A stretch of 5,573 nucleotides of DNA from positions 1 to 5,573 of the forward strand of contig JAUNAY010000083.1 of the NCBI GenBank assembly GCA_030527385.1, read 5' to 3'. A program made the translations under genes and the position numbers. This DNA is from Fusobacterium sp. Lineage in GTDB: Bacteria; Fusobacteriota; Fusobacteriia; Fusobacteriales; Fusobacteriaceae. Of this stretch, positions 1 to 5,022 are shown piece after piece. Under the pieces are notes generated by a model. It had not been told where the DNA came from, did not search any database, and saw only the letters and a list, made by a program, of their open reading frames with translations. Every line of letters starts with the position of its first letter. Within the stretch, counting starts at the first letter, position 1.

Positions 1-58
1 GTTTTTTTAAATCTATTTTAATTATCACTAAAGTTAAAATAAATAATAATATCTCCAT
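1..58 (-). CDS. Possible prepilin peptidase (A24-like), N-terminal 19 codons only
   Basis: An open frame starts at an ATG three bases after the stop of the pilin gene and runs off the window edge without a stop. The visible residues are MEILLFILTLVIIKIDLKK: a hydrophobic segment followed by I-D-L-K-K. In A24 prepilin peptidases the first catalytic aspartate follows a hydrophobic helix in a motif of the form hydrophobic-D-x-(K/R)-x-x-x-I-P, so this start would fit a peptidase that lacks the N-terminal methyltransferase domain. Position supports this, because prepilin peptidase genes often accompany GspE-F-G clusters. The nearest Shine-Dalgarno-like GGAG lies inside the pilin gene, 13 bases from the ATG, which is far, so translation may be coupled. 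With only 19 residues this could be any small membrane protein, or the frame could end just outside. Confidence 0.4.
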   Translation of the reverse strand, partial: MEILLFILTLVIIKIDLKK

Positions 59-61
59 TTT

Positions 62-556
62 TTAATATTCGCTCCATTTTTTCTTTCCAGTTGTATCGTA
101 TTCTCCTACATCACCAATAGGTTTAAACCACAAATATACTCCATCTTCTTTTACTACTGAGTTTACTATTGGATTTTTAAAAGTAAATGTCATCTTACCA
201 CCATATTTTATAGCAGATTTTTTTGCCTCTTCATCTGTATTTCCACTTTTGCTTCCTCCAATCTCTATAATCCCATCTTTTAAATCAGATTCAGCTTTAG
301 GATCTAAGTATGGTAATAAATTCTCCATAGCTTTTTTCAAGCTTTCTTCACTCTCTACTCCCTCTAAAGGAGATTTTTCATTTTCAATGTAATATAACTC
401 TGAAGCTGTTCTAAGTGCTGTTAAAGTAGCTATTGCTTTAGCATCTTTTCCTTTAGCTAATTGTACTCTTACCTTTGGAACTACTATCGTTGACAATACT
501 CCTACTAATGCCACAGCTATTACCATTTCAATCAAAGAAAATCCACCATTTTTCAT
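62..556 (-). CDS. Type IV pilin / GspG-like major pseudopilin
   Basis: The 164-residue product begins MKNGG followed by FSLIEMVIAVALVGVLSTIV, a textbook class III prepilin signal. Cleavage is expected between Gly5 and Phe6, with Glu10 as the conserved +5 glutamate and one hydrophobic helix (about residues 6-27) that anchors the subunit and packs the fibre core. The GspG-like features are V-V-P after the helix, a K/A-rich stretch with a YYIENEKSP segment (about 55-62) resembling the alpha-helix end of GspG, and a C-terminal D-G-V-Y ... G-E-Y-D-T-T-G segment. The start is the ATG at 556: GGAGG at 565-569 lies 8 bases upstream, whereas the GTG at 571 would put that site inside the gene. The gene follows the gspF fragment by 27 bases. 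Membership in a type II secretion, type IV pilus or competence pseudopilus cannot be decided from this gene alone. Confidence 0.88.
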   Translation of the reverse strand: MKNGGFSLIEMVIAVALVGVLSTIVVPKVRVQLAKGKDAKAIATLTALRTASELYYIENEKSPLEGVESEESLKKAMENLLPYLDPKAESDLKDGIIEIGGSKSGNTDEEAKKSAIKYGGKMTFTFKNPIVNSVVKEDGVYLWFKPIGDVGEYDTTGKKKWSEY

Positions 557-564
557 ATTTTTTA

Positions 565-569
565 CCTCC
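565..569 (-). promoter_or_regulatory. Ribosome binding site deciding the pilin start
   Basis: GGAGG on the minus strand lies 8 bases before the ATG at 556. It overlaps the alternative GTG start at 571, which would extend the protein by five residues (MEVKN). The site therefore favours the ATG and gives a standard five-residue prepilin leader. Confidence 0.75.
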
Positions 570-583
570 ACTTTTTTAATTTT

Positions 584-841
584 TCACTCTATTAAATTTG
601 ACATATTAAAAATAGGCAGATATATTGCTATAATTATTATGCTCAAAATTAACCCTAAAATTATTATTAAAAGAGGCTCTGCTAAAACAAGCATTTTTTT
701 TATATCATTTTCTATTTTTTCCTCTTCTAATTTTGTTATTTGATCAAATATTTTTACAAGTTCTCCACTTTTTTCACCAACTACTATTAATTTTATATAT
801 TTATTAAGAAATAAATTGTTTTTTACTATTGATTCACTCAA
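584..841 (-). CDS. C-terminal fragment of GspF/PilC
   Basis: This 85-residue frame carries the end of the second T2SSF domain: the GEKSGELVKIF signature, a charged helix (KLEEEKIENDIKK), then the last membrane helix with the typical AEPLLIIILG ... AIYLPIF ending of GspF proteins. It has no ATG. The first available start is TTG at 841, with GAGGG (849-853) 7 bases before it, overlapping the TGA that ends the N-terminal part. The fragment could in principle be translated separately by reinitiation, but GAGGGAAAA also simply encodes E-G-K of the restored protein, so the site may be coincidental. On its own it lacks most of the fold. Best read as the distal part of the frameshifted gspF. Confidence 0.7.
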   Translation of the reverse strand: MSESIVKNNLFLNKYIKLIVVGEKSGELVKIFDQITKLEEEKIENDIKKMLVLAEPLLIIILGLILSIIIIAIYLPIFNMSNLIE

Positions 842-851
842 TTGTTTTCCC

Positions 852-1736
852 TCAAATAGATCTTTTTCCAGTATTTTTAAAAAAATTTCTTAATAATTTC
901 AAAATATCCATTATTAGCATTCCCGAAGATAACATAATTGCTAAATTTTTTGAAAATTTTATAATGTAATTGCCTACTATAAATTTTTTTACTATTGGAA
1001 CTTTTAAAATAAATCTATCAAATCTTTCTTTTAAAACTCTATTCTTTTTAATTTTTCTCAATACAAAAATTATTATTATTAATATACACATTAACAAAAT
1101 CAAAATTATGTAGAATTTATTACTTATTTCTATTAAAATTCTCGTAATAAATGGAAGTTCTACTTTGCTGTCTTCAAATATTTTTATAAAATTTGGAAAT
1201 ATATATACCATCAAAAAAGTTATAATTATACTTGAAAAAATTAAAATTATAACTGGATAGAAAACAACTTCTTTTATCCTCTTCATCATTCCTATTTCTA
1301 ATTCTAAATGTTCACAAATTTTCTTTAAATTTTCAACTAAGTTTCCAGAAATTTCCCCTAAGCTCACCATTCCTACATAAAAGTCTCCAAAAACTTTTTC
1401 ATTCTTTCCAAAAGCTTCGCCTAATGTATCACCACTTAAAAGATCTTCCTTTATATCTGACAATATATTTTTAAAATATTTACTATATTGCTGTTCTTGA
1501 ATTTCAAAGATTTTTATAATAGTGATCCCACTTTCTAACATAATAACTATCTCTTTAGTAAAACTTAAAATCTCACTCTTTGAAATTTTAAACTTCTTTG
1601 ATATTTCATTTGCTTCTTTTAATCTCAACCTTTCTCTTCTTAATATTTTGCTTAATTCTCTTTTATCTTTAGCTCTGCATCTGCCTTTTTTTATCTTTCC
1701 CTCTCTATCATATGCTTTATACCTATACTCTTTCAT
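852..1736 (-). CDS. N-terminal fragment of GspF/PilC
   Basis: This 294-residue product begins MKEYRYKAYDREGKIKKG, the standard opening of GspF/PilC. It holds the complete first T2SSF cytoplasmic domain (about 55-160, with the LGEISGNL signature), a membrane helix at about 157-180 (YPVIILIF ... YIFPNF) and a second at about 208-227. It then holds the start of the second domain (FSKNLAIMLSSGMLIMDILKLL). The last ten residues (FFKNTGKRSI) are out of frame relative to the family. The start chosen is the ATG at 1736, overlapping the gspE stop by one base (TAATG) with GAGG 8 bases upstream. The ATG at 1742 would sit only 2 bases from that site. Confidence 0.75.
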   Translation of the reverse strand: MKEYRYKAYDREGKIKKGRCRAKDKRELSKILRRERLRLKEANEISKKFKISKSEILSFTKEIVIMLESGITIIKIFEIQEQQYSKYFKNILSDIKEDLLSGDTLGEAFGKNEKVFGDFYVGMVSLGEISGNLVENLKKICEHLELEIGMMKRIKEVVFYPVIILIFSSIIITFLMVYIFPNFIKIFEDSKVELPFITRILIEISNKFYIILILLMCILIIIIFVLRKIKKNRVLKERFDRFILKVPIVKKFIVGNYIIKFSKNLAIMLSSGMLIMDILKLLRNFFKNTGKRSI

Positions 1737-3028
1737 TAACATTGCCTCAATAATTCATCTAAAGACGTTATTCCAGCTCCAGCTTTTTCTATTCCATCTT
1801 CTAAAAGTTTTTTCATTCCATTTTTTAATGCAACTTTTTCTATTTCTAATGCTGATTCTCCTTTATTTATCATATCTTTAATCTCCCTATTTGGAATAAA
1901 TACTTCAAAAATAGCCACTCTGCCACTATATCCTGTCTGGTTACAATTAGGACAACCTTTCTCTTTATAAAAACTTAGATTTTCATATTTTTTTGAATCA
2001 TAACCTAAAATTTTTATTTTTTCTTGCCAATATTCATCTTTAATTTTGCAGTAAGGACAAAGTCTCCTAACCAATCTTTGAGCAATTATACCAGAAAGAG
2101 AAGCTGAAATCATATATGGCTCAATTCCTATATTTACTAATCTATCAATCCCTCCTATTGAATCATTTGTATGTATAGTTGATAAAACCATATGCCCAGT
2201 TATTGAAGCTTTTACAGCGATCTCTGCTGTTTCGCTGTCCCTTATCTCCCCCACCATTAATATATCTGGATCTTGCCTTAAATATGCTCTTAACATAACT
2301 GCAAATGTTCTTCCAATTTCATTTTTACTTTGAACTTGATTTATTCCCTCGATCTCATATTCAACTGGATCTTCTACTGTTAAAATATTTTCTTTTCCTG
2401 TATTTAACATCTTTAAAATACTATACATAGTACTTGTTTTCCCTGATCCAGTTGGACCACTAATTAAAAATATTCCATTTCTTTTGCTTAATTGAATCTT
2501 TATTTTCTCTAAATCTTTTTTATTTATTTCTAACTTTTCAAGATCAAAATCTATTATATTTTGATTTAAAATTCTTATTACACATTTTTCTCCGTGAATT
2601 GTCGGTATTATAGAAACTCTAAAATCTATTTTTTTCTCATCAAGGTTTAACTCAAATCTTCCATCTTGTGGCATTCTTCTCTCTACAATATCTAAATTTG
2701 CCATTATTTTTATTCTTGAAATTATATATTGTGAACTATTTTCTCCTCTTATTTTTCCTATATCTAATAAAATCCCATCTATTCTATATCTAATTTTTAT
2801 ATATTCCTTATAAGTTTCAAAGTGAATGTCACTTGCTTTTTTCTCTATTGCATTTTTCAATATTATATTAACTATTTTTACTATAATAGAGCTCTCATCT
2901 TTTAACGAATCCTGCTTCTTATCAAAAAATCTATTTTTTACAATATTTTGATTTTTTTCTATCTCCTTAAATAAAAATTCCATATTAAGATTATTATCTT
3001 CTAAATCTTTAATTTTTGATTTTATCAT
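1736..3028 (-). CDS. gspE: Type II secretion / type IV pilus assembly ATPase (GspE/PilB family)
   Basis: This hexameric cytoplasmic ATPase powers pilin polymerisation through the GspF platform. Numbering from the upstream ATG at 3040 (434 residues), it shows ASDIHFE of the N2 domain (69-75), Walker A GPTGSGKT (195-202), an Asp box TVEDPVEY (221-228), Walker B with LRQDPDILMVGEIRD (254-268, Glu265 catalytic) and a His box TGHMVLSTIHTND (281-293). Two zinc pairs, C328/C331 and C363/C366, are present; the tetracysteine site separates GspE/PilB from PilT retraction ATPases. All catalytic motifs are intact. The N-terminal region is only about 50 residues, so the long N-terminal domain of typical PilB is missing. 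I prefer the ATG at 3028 (430 residues): it follows the preceding stop by one base and has GAG 7 bases upstream, whereas ATG 3040 has its purine stretch directly abutting. Confidence 0.93.
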   Translation of the reverse strand: MIKSKIKDLEDNNLNMEFLFKEIEKNQNIVKNRFFDKKQDSLKDESSIIVKIVNIILKNAIEKKASDIHFETYKEYIKIRYRIDGILLDIGKIRGENSSQYIISRIKIMANLDIVERRMPQDGRFELNLDEKKIDFRVSIIPTIHGEKCVIRILNQNIIDFDLEKLEINKKDLEKIKIQLSKRNGIFLISGPTGSGKTSTMYSILKMLNTGKENILTVEDPVEYEIEGINQVQSKNEIGRTFAVMLRAYLRQDPDILMVGEIRDSETAEIAVKASITGHMVLSTIHTNDSIGGIDRLVNIGIEPYMISASLSGIIAQRLVRRLCPYCKIKDEYWQEKIKILGYDSKKYENLSFYKEKGCPNCNQTGYSGRVAIFEVFIPNREIKDMINKGESALEIEKVALKNGMKKLLEDGIEKAGAGITSLDELLRQC

Positions 3029-3029
3029 A

Positions 3030-3209
3030 TCAGTTCTCATCTCTTTGTATTATGGTAAAACTATTTGGAAAATTAAAATTTGAGAGTTGAACATATCTAT
3101 AATAAGTTCTTGCTCCTAAAATTATTTTTACTCTTATTATCTCTCTATTTTCACTACATAAGATTGTAAAAATAGAGATAAAAATTATTAGACAAATTAA
3201 AATTTTCAT
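3030..3209 (-). CDS. Unrecognised 59-residue exported or membrane-anchored small protein
   Basis: I do not recognise this protein. The frame begins with ATG directly after the TAG of the upstream prepilin-like gene and ends one base before the preferred gspE start. GGAGG at 3219-3223 lies 9 bases before the ATG, the strongest ribosome binding site in the operon. The product starts MKILICLIIFISIFTILCS, a single hydrophobic stretch with one N-terminal lysine, followed by about 40 polar residues (ENREIIRVKI, then GARTYYRYVQLSNF, then TIIQRDEN). It resembles a signal peptide or membrane anchor with a short periplasmic tail. The cysteine at 18 is not in a good lipobox, because Leu rather than Gly/Ala/Ser precedes it. 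It lacks the G-F-x-x-x-E prepilin signal. Its placement suggests an accessory factor of the pilus or secretion machine; this is inference. Confidence 0.7.
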   Translation of the reverse strand: MKILICLIIFISIFTILCSENREIIRVKIILGARTYYRYVQLSNFNFPNSFTIIQRDEN

Positions 3210-3761
3210 CTATTCTACCCTCCATTTGTTACTATCAAAATTAAAATGTTTATGATATAGCATTAAATTTTGATATGTCCATTTTTTATCACTGATATTT
3301 TTGTACACATTTATCTTTAAAAATTGTATTTTCTGAAATCCATAAAAAGATATTCTATATTTAACTACATCATCATAACCAAAAATATAAAAACTAAAAG
3401 ACGGGGTTATATTTCCATTTTTTGTTATTTTTATCTCTAACTCCTCCACTTTTTCATTATCGAAAATAGAAGAATATTTTAATTTCTGTGGTAAAGTTTC
3501 TATTTTTTTTACTTTATTAATTAAGTAAAAAACTGTTACTCTTTTTTTAGAATGCTCTATTTTTATTTTAAAATTAGTTTCTTCATCAAAAGCTTCCGCA
3601 GTATATTCAGAAAAAATATTCAAAATTATATTTTTAGCTTGTTGTATATCACGTTTTTCTTGAAGTTTTCTATAACCAAAAATACTTAAATAACTTATTC
3701 CTAAAATTAACATTAAAGACAAAATAATTTCTACATAAGAAAATCCACTATTTTTTTTCAT
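3210..3761 (-). CDS. Prepilin-like protein, probable minor pseudopilin
   Basis: The 183-residue product starts MKKNSG followed by FSYVEIILSLMLILGISYLS. This is a class III prepilin signal with cleavage expected after Gly6 and Glu11 at +5, then one membrane helix to about residue 27. The rest is a predicted soluble domain with alternating beta-like segments (FKIKIEHSKKRVTVFYLI, VEELEIKITKNG, YRISFYGFQKIQFLKINVY), resembling GspH-type minor pseudopilins in layout though I see no family-specific motif. It is the first gene of the minus-strand operon. AGAGGG (3765-3770) lies 3 bases before the ATG, slightly close. Codons 2-4 contain an A8 run (3751-3758). Minor pseudopilins usually form the fibre tip and prime assembly; that role here is inferred from position and signal peptide. 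Confidence 0.75.
   Translation of the reverse strand: MKKNSGFSYVEIILSLMLILGISYLSIFGYRKLQEKRDIQQAKNIILNIFSEYTAEAFDEETNFKIKIEHSKKRVTVFYLINKVKKIETLPQKLKYSSIFDNEKVEELEIKITKNGNITPSFSFYIFGYDDVVKYRISFYGFQKIQFLKINVYKNISDKKWTYQNLMLYHKHFNFDSNKWRVE
3219..3223 (-). promoter_or_regulatory. Ribosome binding site for the 59-residue gene
   Basis: GGAGG lies within the last codons of the upstream prepilin-like gene (W-R-V-E-stop), 9 bases before the ATG at 3209. It is the main support for calling the short downstream frame a real gene. Confidence 0.7.
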
Positions 3762-3793
3762 ATTCCCTCTTTGCTTTTTTTATTAACTTTTCT

Positions 3794-3827
3794 AATATAT
3801 GATACAATGTTTTTTTTAGCTTAAAAA
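3794..3827 (-). promoter_or_regulatory. Candidate promoter of the pilin/secretion operon
   Basis: On the minus strand a TTTTTA (3822-3827) stands 17 bases from TATCAT (3799-3804). TATATT at 3794-3799 is an alternative -10. A start near 3790 would give a leader of about 30 bases carrying the AGAGGG site of the first gene. The -35 is a weak match and such sequences are common in AT-rich DNA, so this rests mainly on position. Confidence 0.35.
3800..3808 (+). promoter_or_regulatory. Candidate distal extended -10 for the exporter operon
   Basis: TGATACAAT reads as an extended -10 element (TG, one base, TACAAT). Transcription from here would give a leader of about 150 bases ahead of the exporter gene. 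It overlaps the minus-strand -10 candidate, so the two promoters would compete. No clear -35 is present. Tentative. Confidence 0.25.
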
Positions 3828-3894
3828 GGGGGTGAGCAAGACAAAGTTGTGTTTTTAAATTTTAGTGAGACTTACAAATTCATTTTTTTAAATT

Positions 3895-3923
3895 TTTTTA
3901 ACTAGCAGAAAAACAATTATAAT
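3895..3923 (+). promoter_or_regulatory. Candidate proximal promoter of the exporter operon
   Basis: A perfect TATAAT (3918-3923) is followed by GTTAAAA and preceded, at 17 bases, by TTTTTA (3895-3900) as a weak -35. The start of transcription would be near 3930, about 37 bases before the ATG at 3967, inside the left arm of an inverted repeat. The consensus -10 and spacing make this the best promoter candidate in the intergenic region. Confidence 0.5.
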
Positions 3924-3954
3924 GTTAAAATAAATTTGAACATATTATTTTAAC
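3924..3954. promoter_or_regulatory. Perfect 10-bp inverted repeat, possible operator
   Basis: GTTAAAATAA (3924-3933) and its exact reverse complement TTATTTTAAC (3945-3954) flank an 11-base spacer. Arm centres are 21 bp apart, two helical turns, the geometry expected for a dimeric repressor. The repeat begins directly after the TATAAT box and covers the predicted start of transcription. It could instead fold as a leader hairpin just before the GGAG ribosome binding site (3958-3961). Both arms are AT-rich, so chance is not excluded. Confidence 0.4.
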
Positions 3955-3966
3955 TTTGGAGAAAAG

Positions 3967-5022
3967 ATGAACGAGAAAAATATTAATATTTTAAGAAGAG
4001 CATTTCTTGTAGCTATTGCTGTGGCTATTTCAATTCAAGTATGTAATTTTTTTAACTTATCCCATTTTTATGCTGCTATTGGAGCTTTAAATGTATCTGA
4101 CATAAATGATTCTAAAACACGAAAACAAGCTTATGATAGAGTTATAACTACTGTTTTTGGTGGAACTATTGCCTGTCTTATATGTCTATTGGGGTTTCAA
4201 GAAAATCTTGTTATGTATATATTTGGGCTATGTGTTGTATGTTGTTTTAATGAAATGGTTGTTAAGGTTCCATCTGCTGTTGGTTGTATAGCTTTTACAT
4301 ACATTATGTTAAATGTAGATCCTACAAAAACTCCCATTGGTTATCTATTAGAAAGAGTTATAGGAACATTTGCTGGAGTAGCTATTATCTCACTTGTAAT
4401 AACGTTGCATAATTATCTTTTTAACAAAGCTGAAATGAAGAAAAAAGTTCCACCTACCCCTAAAGGAGATTTAAAAAAATTATTTTTAAAAGGATTAGAA
4501 CCAGGACTTGCAGTAATTCTAGGTTTGTCTCTTGTTCAATTTATAAATCACTTTTTTGATCCTGAATATATTACAAACTATACTTTATATTATTGTGCTT
4601 TAGCAATTGTAGTTCCCTTTCGTCTTGAATGGTCTGAACTTCTACTTAGAACTAAAGAAAGATTTTTAAGCACTGTATTTGGTGGAATTGTAGCATTTAT
4701 TATATATTTTTCAGGATTTAGAGGTACGCTTTGGTGTGCTATTGGAATTATATTAGTTATAATAATCACAGAAATATTTGTAAAAGTTCCAGCTTCTCTT
4801 GGAGGTATTGTTTTTATGTTCATTATGGTAAATATGAAAAGACCAGGATTAACACCTATGATTTATTATACTAATAGGGTGTATGGAACAGCTGTTGGAG
4901 TTATTACAATTATACTATTTTCATTTATTTTTAATAAAGTAGTTGAAAAGTATAAACTTAAAGGTGTAAAATTAAAAAGACCTAAAATAAAAAACTTTAA
5001 TTTATCTAGGAGGAAAAAATGA
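3967..5022 (+). CDS. Two-domain aromatic acid exporter / FUSC-like membrane protein
   Basis: This 351-residue, strongly hydrophobic inner-membrane protein has about ten to twelve predicted helices and a short basic cytoplasmic tail (about 325-351, rich in K/R). It consists of two homologous halves of about 150 residues joined by a charged linker (about 153-172). Examples are residues 57-77 (D-R-V-I-T-T-V-F-G-G) against 231-251 (E-R-F-L-S-T-V-F-G-G), 100-117 (KVPSAVG ... IMLNV) against 273-290 (KVPASLG ... IMVNM), and 130-154 (RVIGTFAGV ... FNK) against 304-324 (RVYGTAVGV ... FNK). The R-x-x-x-T-x-x-G-G pattern and overall layout fit the aromatic acid exporter / fusaric acid resistance-like superfamily, so a proton-driven efflux role is likely but the substrate is unknown. 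GGAG (3958-3961) lies 5 bases before the ATG. The stop overlaps the next gene. Confidence 0.72.
   Translation: MNEKNINILRRAFLVAIAVAISIQVCNFFNLSHFYAAIGALNVSDINDSKTRKQAYDRVITTVFGGTIACLICLLGFQENLVMYIFGLCVVCCFNEMVVKVPSAVGCIAFTYIMLNVDPTKTPIGYLLERVIGTFAGVAIISLVITLHNYLFNKAEMKKKVPPTPKGDLKKLFLKGLEPGLAVILGLSLVQFINHFFDPEYITNYTLYYCALAIVVPFRLEWSELLLRTKERFLSTVFGGIVAFIIYFSGFRGTLWCAIGIILVIIITEIFVKVPASLGGIVFMFIMVNMKRPGLTPMIYYTNRVYGTAVGVITIILFSFIFNKVVEKYKLKGVKLKRPKIKNFNLSRRKK
5008..5013 (+). promoter_or_regulatory. Consensus ribosome binding site of the YhcH-family gene
   Basis: AGGAGG lies 5 bases before the ATG at 5019, inside the last codons of the exporter gene. It fixes the start and supports strong, possibly coupled translation of the second cistron. 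Confidence 0.8.

Larger units (their letters stand above)
584..1736 (-). pseudogene. gspF: Frameshifted GspF/PilC inner-membrane platform protein (full extent)
   Basis: The N- and C-terminal parts of one GspF/PilC-family protein lie in adjacent frames. Reading from ATG 1736, the frame is intact to about residue 284 (LLRN). It then enters a minus-strand T7 run (879-885) and ends 10 residues later at TGA 852-854. Dropping one T gives N-F-L-K-I-L-E-K-D-L-F-E-G-K-Q-L-S-E, which joins smoothly to the C-terminal part. The restored protein has about 383 residues, close to the roughly 400 usual for the family. It has two T2SSF domains with matching signatures (LGEISGNL near 126 and VGEKSGEL in the second half) and three membrane helices. 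The break falls inside the second domain. The platform protein anchors the ATPase and drives pilin insertion into the fibre. A sequencing or assembly error, a real null allele, a phase-variable tract or slippage rescue are all possible. Confidence 0.8.

Noticed and set aside
33..42. Second copy of GTTAAAATAA, matching the arm of the 3924-3954 inverted repeat
   Set aside because: It lies within the probable coding start of the edge gene without a partner arm. An AT-only core such as this recurs by chance in this composition.
877..887. Programmed -1 ribosomal frameshift at the gspF T7 run
   Set aside because: A -1 shift places TAA at 877-879 in frame at once, so it cannot join the two halves. 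Only a +1 (or -2) change restores the protein.
1522..1881. Plus-strand open frame of 119 codons, Leu/Phe/Ser-rich
   Set aside because: It lies antisense to gspF and gspE, both of which have clear family motifs. Its composition is what reverse-reading AT-rich coding DNA gives, and it has no convincing ribosome binding site.
3016..3030. Lipoprotein call for the 59-residue protein based on Cys18
   Set aside because: The residues before the cysteine are T-I-L; a lipobox needs a small residue immediately before it. A simple signal peptide or anchor fits better.
3832..3858. Eight-codon minicistron GTG...TAA next to GGGGG
   Set aside because: The G run abuts the GTG with no spacing, so it is not a usable ribosome binding site, and the peptide has no recognisable leader-peptide codon bias.
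4590..4823. Minus-strand open frame of 77 codons
   Set aside because: It is antisense to the second half of the exporter gene, whose repeat with the first half shows the plus strand is the coding one.
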